Under the pieces are notes generated by a model. That model made no database searches and was not told the origin of the DNA. It saw only the letters and a list, made by a program, of their open reading frames with translations. Shown piece by piece: positions 37,373 through 45,392 of a stretch of DNA of 64,000 nt; within the stretch, counting starts at the first letter, position 1, and each line of letters starts with the position of its first letter. Origin of the DNA: an uncultured Prevotellaceae bacterium (GTDB lineage Bacteria; Bacteroidota; Bacteroidia; Bacteroidales; Bacteroidaceae); contig CADCHG010000019.1 in the NCBI GenBank assembly GCA_902801155.1, positions 3,443 through 67,442 of the forward strand, given 5' to 3'. The translations under genes were made by a program, and so were the position numbers.

Positions 37373-39217
37373 ATGGCAGAACAATTAGAAGTTAAGGAGT
37401 TGGACCAGGTTGTTGTCCGCTTTTCAGGTGATTCCGGTGATGGAATGCAACTTGCAGGTAACATTTTCTCTACAGTATCTGCTACCGTAGGTAACAGTAT
37501 CTCAACATTTCCAGACTATCCCGCTGATATCCGCGCCCCACAAGGCTCGCTCACTGGTGTATCAGGTTTCCAGGTACACATCGGTGCAAGCAAAGTATAT
37601 ACCCCTGGTGATGAGTGTGATGTTCTTGTAGCCATGAATGCTGCTGCTCTCAAGACTCAGTACCGTTATGCTAAGCCAAACGCAACTATCATCATCGATA
37701 CTGATTCATTTGGTGAGAGCGACCTCAAGAAGGCTGCTTTCGAGACTCAGGACTACCTCGGTGAGATGGGTATCGACCCAGACCGTGTTATCCAGTGCCC
37801 TATCACAACAATCGTGAAGGAGGCTCTTGCTGACACAGGCATGGATAACAAGGCTATGCTCAAGTGCCGTAATATGTTCGCCCTTGGTCTTGTATGCTGG
37901 CTCTTCAGCCGTGACCTCGACCTCGTTGCTAACTTCCTCCGCGAGAAGTTCGCTAAGAAGCCTGCAATCGCTGAGGCTAACATCAAGGTTATTCAGGCTG
38001 GTTATGACTACGGTCACAACACACATTCTTCAGCAACTAACGTTTACCGTATAGAATCAAAGGAGAAGACTCCTGGCCGCTATATGGATATCACAGGTAA
38101 CAAAGCAACAGCCTATGGTTTCATCGCTGCTGCTGAGAAGGCTGGACTCAAGCTCTATCTTGGTTCTTACCCTATCACTCCTGCTACAGACGTTCTTCAT
38201 GAGCTCTCAAAGCACAAGTCTCTTGGTGTGACTACTGTTCAGTGTGAGGATGAGATTGCAGGTTGTGCTTCTTCTCTTGGTGCAGCCTTTGCAGGTGCTC
38301 TCGCTGTAACAAGCACATCAGGTCCTGGTATCTGTCTTAAGTCTGAGGCTATGAACCTTGCAGTTATCATGGAGCTTCCTATTGTTGTTCTCGACGTACA
38401 GCGTGGTGGTCCTGCTACTGGTCTTCCAACAAAGTCTGAGCAGACTGACCTCCTTCAGGTTCTCTTCGGCCGTAATGGTGAGTCTCCAATGCCAGTACTC
38501 GCTGCTACAAGCCCAACAGACTGCTTCGATGCTGCTTTCCAGGCTTCAAAGATTGCCCTCGAGCACATGACTCCTGTATGTCTCCTCACAGACGCATACG
38601 TAGCTAACGGTTCTGGTGCATTCAAGCTTCCTGACCTCTCTAAGATGGACGCTATCAACCCTCCATACGTTCCAGAGGAATTGAAGGGTAAGTGGACTCC
38701 TTACATGCGTGCTGAGAAAGGTACACGCTACTGGGCTGTTCCTGGTCGTCAGGGCTTCGAGCATATCCTCGGTGGTCTTGAGAAGGACGACAAGACAGGT
38801 GCTATCTCTACAAACCCAGAGAACCACGACCTCATGACCCGCAAGCGTCAGGCTAAGATCAACAATATTCAGGTTCCAGACCTTGAGGTTGTAGGTGATG
38901 TTGATGATGCACAGCTCCTTATCGTAGGTTTCGGTGGTACATACGGACATCTCCACGCTGCAATGGACGAGATGCGTGCTGCTGGCAAGAAGGTTGCCCT
39001 TGCACACTTCAAGTTCATCAATCCACTTCCAAAGAATACTGCTGAGGTACTCAAGAAGTATCCAAAGGTAGTTGTGGCTGAGCAGAACATGGGTCAGCTC
39101 GCTGCTTGGTTGCGTATGAAGGTTGATAACTTCGTACCTGCACAGTATAATGAGGTTAAGGGACAGCCATTCAAGGTTAATGAGCTTGTCGCTGCATTTA
39201 ACAAGATCATAGGTTAA
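37373..39217 (+). CDS. korA: 2-oxoglutarate (2-oxoacid):ferredoxin oxidoreductase, alpha subunit
   Basis: With KorB it oxidatively decarboxylates a 2-oxoacid, most likely 2-oxoglutarate, to the acyl-CoA, passing electrons to ferredoxin. The 614-residue protein is a gamma-alpha fusion: gamma domain about 1-190 (VVVRFSGDSGDGMQLAGNIFS, FPDYPADIRAPQGSLTGVSGFQVHIG), then the alpha domain (KLYLGSYPITPATDVLHELSKH, EDEIAGCASSLGAAFAGALAVTSTSGPGICLKSEA, GGPATGLPTKSEQTDLL). The motifs match the 2-oxoglutarate subgroup of anaerobic Bacteroidetes; substrate is not provable from sequence alone. Strongly biased codons suggest high expression. Followed by korB after 70 bases. Confidence 0.92.
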   Translation: MAEQLEVKELDQVVVRFSGDSGDGMQLAGNIFSTVSATVGNSISTFPDYPADIRAPQGSLTGVSGFQVHIGASKVYTPGDECDVLVAMNAAALKTQYRYAKPNATIIIDTDSFGESDLKKAAFETQDYLGEMGIDPDRVIQCPITTIVKEALADTGMDNKAMLKCRNMFALGLVCWLFSRDLDLVANFLREKFAKKPAIAEANIKVIQAGYDYGHNTHSSATNVYRIESKEKTPGRYMDITGNKATAYGFIAAAEKAGLKLYLGSYPITPATDVLHELSKHKSLGVTTVQCEDEIAGCASSLGAAFAGALAVTSTSGPGICLKSEAMNLAVIMELPIVVLDVQRGGPATGLPTKSEQTDLLQVLFGRNGESPMPVLAATSPTDCFDAAFQASKIALEHMTPVCLLTDAYVANGSGAFKLPDLSKMDAINPPYVPEELKGKWTPYMRAEKGTRYWAVPGRQGFEHILGGLEKDDKTGAISTNPENHDLMTRKRQAKINNIQVPDLEVVGDVDDAQLLIVGFGGTYGHLHAAMDEMRAAGKKVALAHFKFINPLPKNTAEVLKKYPKVVVAEQNMGQLAAWLRMKVDNFVPAQYNEVKGQPFKVNELVAAFNKIIG

Positions 39218-39287
39218 TATAAACTAGCAACTCTGGAAATACTAGAAAGTCTAGGATAAAAAGAAACCACAAAAAAAGCATAACAAA

Positions 39288-40292
39288 ATGGCATATACAG
39301 CTAACGATTATAAGAAAGGACAGCCACGTTGGTGTCCTGGATGCGGTGACCACTTCTTCCTCGCATCACTCCACAAGGCAATGGCAGAAATCGGCATTGA
39401 CCCTTGGAACATAGCAGTTATATCAGGTATCGGATGTTCTTCACGTCTGCCTCACTATATGGCTACTTACGGCATGAACACTATCCATGGTCGTGCAGCA
39501 GCTATCGCTACAGGTGCAAAGATTGCTAATCCTAATCTTAGCATTTGGCAGATTTCAGGTGATGGTGATGGTCTCGCTATCGGTGGTAACCACTTCATCC
39601 ACGCTAACCGTCGTAACATCAACCTCAACATGATCCTTCTCAACAACCGTATCTACGGTCTTACAAAGGGTCAGTACTCTCCAACCTCTCCACGTGGCTT
39701 CGTCAGCAAGTCTTCACCTTATGGTACAGTAGAGGATCCATTCCGCCCAGCAGAGCTTTGTTTCGGCGCTCGTGGCCACTTCTTTGCACGTACAGTTGCT
39801 ACCGATGGCAAGCACACCGTTGAGGTTCTCAAGGCTGCAAATGCGCACAAGGGCGCTTCTGTAACTGAGGTTCTCCAGAACTGTGTTATCTTCAACGACG
39901 GTACTCACGCTGCTGTGTATAACTCAGCAGGTCGTGCAGAAAATGCTATCTATGTAGAGCATGGCAAGCCATTGATCTTCGGTAAGGATCGTGAGTTCGG
40001 ACTTGTTCAGGAAGGTTTCGGTCTTAAGATTGTAAAGATTGGCGAGAACGGCATCACAGAGAAGGATATCCTTGTTCACGATGCTCACTGTGAGGACAAC
40101 ACCCTCCAGCTCAAGCTTGCTCTTATGGGCAACGGCGACGGCTTCCCAGTAGCACTCGGTGTTATCCGTGATGTTGATGCTCCAACTTATGATGACTGCG
40201 TTACAGCACAGATCGAAGAGGTTAAGGCAGCTAAGAAGTATCATAATTTCGCAGAGCTTCTTGAAACCAATGACATTTGGGAAGTAAAATAA
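39288..40292 (+). CDS. korB: 2-oxoglutarate (2-oxoacid):ferredoxin oxidoreductase, beta subunit
   Basis: 334-residue thiamine-diphosphate-binding partner of KorA. The cluster-ligand motif PRWCPGCGDH is at the N-terminus. The GDGDGLAIGGNHFIHANRRNINLNMILLNNRIYGLTKGQ stretch (about 95-135) is the Mg-TPP site. Length agrees with two-subunit enzymes whose extra domains are on the alpha chain. Same operon as korA; closed by a hairpin at 40327-40366. Confidence 0.93.
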   Translation: MAYTANDYKKGQPRWCPGCGDHFFLASLHKAMAEIGIDPWNIAVISGIGCSSRLPHYMATYGMNTIHGRAAAIATGAKIANPNLSIWQISGDGDGLAIGGNHFIHANRRNINLNMILLNNRIYGLTKGQYSPTSPRGFVSKSSPYGTVEDPFRPAELCFGARGHFFARTVATDGKHTVEVLKAANAHKGASVTEVLQNCVIFNDGTHAAVYNSAGRAENAIYVEHGKPLIFGKDREFGLVQEGFGLKIVKIGENGITEKDILVHDAHCEDNTLQLKLALMGNGDGFPVALGVIRDVDAPTYDDCVTAQIEEVKAAKKYHNFAELLETNDIWEVK

Positions 40293-40326
40293 GAGTTTTT
40301 CTTTAAAAGAAATCTTAAAAATGAGT

Positions 40327-40366
40327 AATTTGCACGCACAATTTGTTTGTGTGTGCAAATTTTTAT
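40327..40366 (+). terminator. Terminator after korB
   Basis: AATTTGCACGCACA...GTGTGTGCAAATT followed by TTTA. Confidence 0.7.
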
Positions 40367-40438
40367 TCTGAATTGTTAAAAACTTAACAATTTTTATCTT
40401 TTTTTGAAAAAAACGCGCTCAAAATCGATTTTTTTTTG

Positions 40439-40446
40439 TACTTTTG
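40439..40446 (+). promoter_or_regulatory. -7 box of the AraC-type regulator transcript
   Basis: TACTTTTG followed by CAACGG, preceded by a T-rich run. It starts a leader of about 320 bases. Confidence 0.65.
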
Positions 40447-40452
40447 CAACGG

Positions 40453-40770
40453 AAAAATGGAGTTCTCTTGGGTTAATATGGCATTTTTATTCACCCATGA
40501 TGAGGGTCTCCAAATATTTTGACTGAATATGGTTAAACGTTTATACTCGAGCAATCGGGTTCGTTGAAGAACTACCAAAGTCATAAAGGTATTATTCTGT
40601 AAGTCCTCTTCAGGGTAGCGATAAGAATCTACTTTTGTAAAAAGGAAATAGACCATTTCGTGAAGTCTTAAATGGCAAAAGGCAAAAGTCTTTAGCCTTT
40701 AATCCTTGCGGAGAAAATAAACATGAAAATTAATAAACGGATAACAAAATAACATTTAGTAAAATTAAAA
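40453..40770 (+). ncRNA. Structured leader or small RNA before the AraC-type gene
   Basis: No convincing coding frame. Local stems are visible: TGGAG/CTCCA enclosing TGGGT/ACCCA (40458-40512), CCATTT/AAATGG (40653-40675), and AAAGGC/GCCTTT (40678-40700). No clear terminator precedes the gene at 40771, so I read it as a long 5' leader, though processing to a small RNA is possible. It does not match a riboswitch that I can name. Confidence 0.4.
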
Positions 40771-41118
40771 ATGAGAAATTCTAAACCAAAGAATTTTGCC
40801 GCACTTCTCAAGAAGTATGAGGCTGAGAAATTCTATCTTAATCCAGATGTTTACATCGAAACTCTGGCACGTGACATGAATAGTAACCGCACATATCTCA
40901 GTGCATATCTCCATAAGGAAAGGGGTACTTCTTTCACAGCATACGTTAACGATCTCCGTCTTCAGGAGGCTATGCCACTTCTTGAGAAGGGCACAAAGCG
41001 TGCAAGTGAGATTGCATTCCTCGTAGGTTTCAGCAGCGAGTACACATTCCGTCGTATCTTCAAGGAGAAGATGGGCTGCACTCCACGCGAGTACTCTATC
41101 AAGATGAGAAAGGCTTAA
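40771..41118 (+). CDS. Small AraC/XylS-type DNA-binding protein
   Basis: 115 residues containing only the double helix-turn-helix domain: first HTH about 28-50 (YIETLARDMNSNRTYLSAYLHKERG), second about 73-105 (ASEIAFLVGFSSEYTFRRIFKEKMGCTPREYSIKMR), the last being the AraC signature. No ligand-binding or receiver domain, so activity is probably set by its level. The long leader (40453-40770) is a plausible control point. Target genes unknown. Confidence 0.85.
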   Translation: MRNSKPKNFAALLKKYEAEKFYLNPDVYIETLARDMNSNRTYLSAYLHKERGTSFTAYVNDLRLQEAMPLLEKGTKRASEIAFLVGFSSEYTFRRIFKEKMGCTPREYSIKMRKA

Positions 41119-41157
41119 TCTGGTTTTTTCAAACACAGATAAGTATATATAAAAATT

Positions 41158-41202
41158 AATCCCGCTTTCAGCGCATTTATCATGCTTGCCGAGAGCGGGA
41201 TT
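41158..41202. terminator. Bidirectional terminator between the AraC-type gene and the lipoprotein gene
   Basis: AATCCCGCT...AGCGGGATT with flanking A and T tracts on both sides, between convergent genes. Confidence 0.75.
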
Positions 41203-41222
41203 TATCTTGTTTTATATAAGAC

Positions 41223-41903
41223 TTATTTAGTCTCCTTGACTACTTTCTTTCCTTTTTCTATATATTCTTTTTGAATCTTATTACCATCCATTGCCTTTTG
41301 TATGGCCTCTTTCATCACGCTATCCTTTTCAAGAGGATTAACAACCTTCTTCAGTTTAACTGAACCTATTATCTTTTCACCATATTTCTGAGCTTCATCC
41401 CATTGATTTGAATAGAAGTTCTCGTTGAAATAGATGACAATATGCGAGTCTTCAAGATATGTCACATATTGTTTCTGAATGATTGTGTCTTTATCCACAA
41501 CATTGGCAAAATATAGGATAGAAGTGGGGTAGCCTCCAACCTCTACGCTGTCAGTCCTTTTAATAAGCTCTACATTGGCACCACTCATAGCCCTTGCTGC
41601 TATTGCCATTTCCGTTGCCTCATAAACATTTTTCCATTGAATAGGCATGAATGTCTTGACTATGTGGAACCATACAGGTGAATTTTTAGAATACAGTTCT
41701 ACCTCGTTTTGCATAGAATCCAGTCCCAACCAATGGGAATCATCTACCTCCCATCCGCTTGGCATGGCTACAGAGAAGAGCTCATTCTCGTATTTCACGG
41801 GTAACGGATCTTCCGTCGTATTATTATTACGATTAGGTCGGGTACATGCAACTGTCATAGTAACAGCACATAAAACGAAGATGATTTTCACGAAGTCTCT
41901 CAT
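41223..41903 (-). CDS. Putative lipoprotein, unknown function
   Basis: I start at MRDFVKIIFVLCAVTMTVACTRPN, a lipoprotein signal with Cys 20; a GTG at 42005 would add 34 unlikely residues. After an Asn-rich linker comes a soluble domain (about 30-200: YENELFSVAMPSGWEVDDSHWLG, GGYPTSILYFANVVDKDTIIQKQYVTYLEDSHIVIYFNENFYSNQWDEA). The pattern 'short strand, Pro-Ser-Gly-Trp' resembles PsbP/DUF1795-like folds, which I offer only as a guess. Promoter TAACTTTG is at 41928-41935 on the minus strand. Confidence 0.7.
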   Translation of the reverse strand: MRDFVKIIFVLCAVTMTVACTRPNRNNNTTEDPLPVKYENELFSVAMPSGWEVDDSHWLGLDSMQNEVELYSKNSPVWFHIVKTFMPIQWKNVYEATEMAIAARAMSGANVELIKRTDSVEVGGYPTSILYFANVVDKDTIIQKQYVTYLEDSHIVIYFNENFYSNQWDEAQKYGEKIIGSVKLKKVVNPLEKDSVMKEAIQKAMDGNKIQKEYIEKGKKVVKETK

Positions 41904-41927
41904 GTTGTATATTTTTAAAACTGTCGG

Positions 41928-41935
41928 CAAAGTTA
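41928..41935 (-). promoter_or_regulatory. -7 box of the lipoprotein gene
   Basis: TAACTTTG on the minus strand, 25-32 bases before the ATG at 41903. Its closeness supports that start. Confidence 0.6.
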
Positions 41936-42029
41936 CAGCAAATAAGTGATAATCGTATAACTTTAGCAATTTTTTTTCATTTGTCAGATGAAAAAGAAAA
42001 CACACATTTCATAATTCATTTATATGTAC

Positions 42030-42132
42030 CTCCCAAGTAAGTCCGTTGTAAATCCGTTGTAAGTCCCATTTACCTCCCATTCATAGGAACGGACTTGGAA
42101 CGGACCTGAAACGGACCTGGAACGGACCTGAG
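42030..42132. repeat. Inverted period-12 array P4
   Basis: Left arm AAGTAAGTCCGTTGTAAATC, core AAGTCCCATTTACCTCCC then ATTCATAGGAACGG, right arm units GGACTTGGAACG and GGACCTGAAACG. The core is a close variant of P1 and P3. A nested palindrome (42229-42409) follows. Confidence 0.75.
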
Positions 42133-42228
42133 AGGGAAGAGTATATTTGAACACGGAAAACACAAAATGAACGGAAAAAATGGTTTCTTTCAAGTTCTGA
42201 ATATTTTTTTCGTGAGAGTTTTTCAAGG

Positions 42229-42409
42229 GGGGGGTGCACTTTTGCCCATTTATGGGTATAAAATATTGAAAATAAAGGAATAACGAAGCGTGCACCCCTC
42301 TCCTGAAGTGAACATATAATAATGCATTTTTATGAGGGGGGGTGCACGCTTCGTAAAAAGCTGAAAATCAGTATATAAAAGCGATAAAATAGGCAAAAGT
42401 GCACCCCCC
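42229..42409. repeat. Nested GTGCAC palindrome (N4)
   Basis: Outer arms 42229-42246 and 42392-42409 are perfect inverted repeats (GGGGGGTGCACTTTTGCC). Inside, 42283-42298 and 42339-42354 form another perfect pair (ACGAAGCGTGCACCCC). All four arms share the GGGGTGCAC core. No coding frame. Confidence 0.7.
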
Positions 42410-42649
42410 TCTTCAAATTCTTTCGTTTTTTTTATTATTATGAGAATAATTTTTAATAATTATGTACATCTACTTATTATAGAGTGAAAATAAACATATC
42501 CTTACTTTATCTATACTAATATTTAATATTGCAGACAACAAGAATTTTTGTAATGTGAACATAGCAAAATATATTCGTAAGACGATATTTTTGTCTTAAA
42601 AAACATTAAATGTCGAGGTTGTATATAATTGCTATTTCAAAAAATATTT
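42410..42649. other. AT-rich spacer before the efflux promoter
   Basis: I see no gene or clear repeat here; it is AT-rich DNA between the nested palindrome and the efflux promoter. Confidence 0.5.
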
Positions 42650-42657
42650 GTAATTTT
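42650..42657 (+). promoter_or_regulatory. -7 box of the efflux operon
   Basis: TAATTTTG followed by TAGTTGAC. It starts a leader of about 330 bases before the tolC-like ATG at 42993. Confidence 0.6.
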
Positions 42658-42733
42658 GTAGTTGACTTGGGATTAGGTTTATAAGAAAAAGAGCAAAATA
42701 ATCATGCTTTTCATGTTGTTTTGAGAAGACCAA

Positions 42734-42840
42734 CCCCATAGCTTCGGATAGCAAGACAAGGATATGAAAGATATTTTATTACATACTATTACACCATCTC
42801 CAAAAACTTATCTATGGGGGAGTAGATATCCTTTCTATCC
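42734..42840 (+). promoter_or_regulatory. Possible pseudoknotted leader of the efflux operon
   Basis: CCCCATAG (42734-42741) pairs perfectly with CTATGGGG (42812-42819). AAGGATAT (42758-42765) pairs with ATATCCTT (42826-42833), and GGATAG (42746-42751) with CTATCC (42835-42840). The first helix interleaves with the other two, which means a pseudoknot or two alternative folds, as in riboswitch-type control. No known class recognised. Confidence 0.45.
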
Positions 42841-42992
42841 AATTATTTAAATCATTTTCTTCAGATTATTTATTGTAGGCTTGTCTCGTGGGGGCATAGC
42901 CAGGTGTAGTGTGTCATTTTTACAAACGGCACATATAGGGATTTTATGTACTATAAACATGGAAAAAGTCAAAAGATAACATTTTAATTAAC

Positions 42993-44356
42993 ATGAAACA
43001 GAAAAAAAGATTGTATTTTCACTTTTTTATTTCTCTTCTTTTTTCAGTCAGGCTGAAGCTCAGTCTCTTCAACAACTCTATGACTTGGCTGACCAGCATA
43101 ATCAGCAGATTACGGTCAGTCAGACAGGTCTTAGTGCCGCATCAGAAGCCGTTATGGTTTCTAAGAATGCTATGCTGCCAAACGTAGAATTAAGTGCAAG
43201 TGGTAGCTATATTGGAGATGCCACGCTAATGAGCCGCGGTTTCTCCACAAGTGGAACAACATCTATAATACTTGCAGGACTAGGACCTCAGAAAGTAGAG
43301 AATGGCCGTCAGAAATCACCTCATTGGGGAAATTCTTTTACTGCGCAGGTTTCACAAGTAATCTATGCAGGTGGTGCAATTCGTGCTGGTATCCGTATTT
43401 CAGAGCTTGGAGAACAGATGGCTACGCTTGACGTTGAGAAAAACCGTCAGGAAGTACGGTTTCTCATAACAGGCTACTATCTTGACCTCTACAAGCTACA
43501 GAATCAGCAGATGGTCATTGACCAGAATATCATGCTCACCAAGAAGGTTATACAGAATATGGAGGCTCGATGTAATCAAGGAACTGTACTGAAGAATGAT
43601 ATTACGCGCTATGAGTTGCAGCTAATGACATTACAGTTGACAAAAGAAAAGCTGAAAGATGCGCAGAATATCATAAATCATCAGCTCTGCACAACGTTGC
43701 ACTTGACAGACGGAAATACTATCGCCATAGATACCTTGATGCTTAATAGGGAAATGAAGTCTATGAACGCTATTGCCAATGAGCATAACTGGCAGCAGAA
43801 GGCTTCTGAAAACAACATCGGAATACAGCAGGCAAATATAGCTTCTCAGTTGGCTGAGCAGAAGATAAAGACAACACGTGCAGAATCACTTCCTTCGCTT
43901 GCTGTAATTGCCGAGGATAATCTTTTCGGTCCATATACCAACGACCTTATTCCTGTAAATGCTAATGTGAACGCTTGGTTTGTTGGTATAGGATTGAAGT
44001 ATAATCTTGGCAGTCTGTGGAAGAATACACATTCAGTACGCCATGCACAACTCAACTACAAACAGACGCAGGAGCAGATTGCTTTGGCACGCGAAGGGGT
44101 AGAAAACAGTATTCAGGCAGGATACGTAAACTTCCTTACTTCCTTCAAGGAAGTGGAAACCCAGCAGAAGCAAGTAGAACTTGCTACACAGAACTATGAC
44201 GTGGTGCAAAACCGCTATCAGAATCAGCTTGCGTTGCTTACAGATATGCTTGATGCTTCAAGTATGAAACTATCAGCCGATATGGCATTAGTAAATGCAA
44301 GAATATCCCTTCTTTACAATTATTACAAACTAAAATACATCAGTAACACATTATAA
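42993..44356 (+). CDS. TolC-family outer-membrane efflux channel, frameshifted in the signal peptide
   Basis: The body (from about 43056) is a TolC-type channel protein: helical repeats and the typical start SLQQLYDLADQHNQQITVSQTGLSAASEAVM, later QVIYAGGAIRAGIRISELGEQM and NYDVVQNRYQNQLALLTDMLDASSMKLSADMALVNARISLLYNYYKL. The start ATG at 42993 opens a signal peptide (MKQKKRLYFHFFISLLF), but the frame changes in a run of six T (43037-43042). Seven T would give ...LLFFSQAEAQSLQQL in one frame. This could be slipped-strand phase variation, a true mutation or a sequence error. An ATG at 43085 would give a protein without a signal. Overlaps the next gene by one base (TAATG). Confidence 0.82.
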
Positions 44357-45390
44357 TGGAAAAGAGAATTGTTTATCGCTGGACATACAACGTCATCGTT
44401 ATCGTCCTACTTATCATTGGAGCTACCGTCGTTATTCTTAATTTCGCACACTTCGGAAATGTGGAATGGACGGACAACGCACACGTACAGCAGCACATAA
44501 CTCCTGTCAATGCCCGTGTTGGCGGATTTGTCAAGGAAATAAGGTTTAATGAATTCCAGACAGTACACAAAGGTGATACTCTGGCAATAATAGAGGATGC
44601 AGAATTTCGCTTGGCTCTTGCTCAGGCGGAGGCAGCCTTAGCACAAGCCAAGGCTGGAAATAGAGCTACAACAACGGGAATAGATGCTACTCAGAGCAAT
44701 ATTGGGGCAGCCGATGCTTCTATTGAGGAATTACGTGTAATGATGGAGAATGCACAGCGCGAGGACACACGCTTCCAGAAACTGCTTGAACAGCAGAGCG
44801 TAACACAACAGCAGGCCGACAATATTCATACTGCCTATCTTACAGCTCGTGCACGCTATGAAGCTGCAAACCGCCGTCGTCATTCTATGACATTGACAAA
44901 AAGCGAGCAAGGACATCATCTTCAGCAAGGTGAGGCTGCTATAGATGTGGCACGTGCACAAGTAAAACTGGCACAGTTGAACCTGTCATATACCGTTATT
45001 ATTGCTACCGCTGACGGAGTACTTGGACGCAAGAATATTCATGAAGGTCAACTTATACAGCCAGGGCAAACAATAGTTGATATTGTTGATAGCAAGGATC
45101 TTTGGATTGTAGCCAACTATCGCGAGACACAACTGCCACACATTAAGGTTGGTGCAAAGGTGAAGATCAAGGCTGACGCAGTACCTGATGTGGAATATGA
45201 AGGAGTTGTAGAACGCATATCAGATGCTACAGGTAGTGCATATAGTCTAATCCCACAGGATAATGCCACAGGTAATTTCGTGAAAGTAGAACAGCGCGTG
45301 CCTGTTCGCATAAGTCTTGAAGGCAACAAGCCGGAAAATGTGGCAAAATTGCGTGCCGGCTTGAATGTAGAATGTGAAATAAAATACTGA
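44356..45390 (+). CDS. HlyD/EmrA-type membrane fusion protein
   Basis: Periplasmic adaptor linking the inner-membrane pump to the TolC-like channel. One N-terminal membrane helix (about 12-32), a biotinyl-lipoyl-like half motif at about 48-80 (VNARVGGFVKEIRFNEFQTVHKGDTLAIIEDAEFRLAL), a long coiled-coil hairpin (about 80-195), the second lipoyl half (TADGVLGRKNIHEGQLIQPGQTIVDIV) and a beta-barrel domain. The 344 residues fit EmrA. Coupled to tolC by TAATG, and two bases before the transporter gene. Confidence 0.9.
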   Translation: MEKRIVYRWTYNVIVIVLLIIGATVVILNFAHFGNVEWTDNAHVQQHITPVNARVGGFVKEIRFNEFQTVHKGDTLAIIEDAEFRLALAQAEAALAQAKAGNRATTTGIDATQSNIGAADASIEELRVMMENAQREDTRFQKLLEQQSVTQQQADNIHTAYLTARARYEAANRRRHSMTLTKSEQGHHLQQGEAAIDVARAQVKLAQLNLSYTVIIATADGVLGRKNIHEGQLIQPGQTIVDIVDSKDLWIVANYRETQLPHIKVGAKVKIKADAVPDVEYEGVVERISDATGSAYSLIPQDNATGNFVKVEQRVPVRISLEGNKPENVAKLRAGLNVECEIKY

Positions 45391-45392
45391 TT

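Noticed and set aside
42030..42300. Leftward 91-codon frame
   Set aside because: Made of array P4 and the nested palindrome; not a gene.
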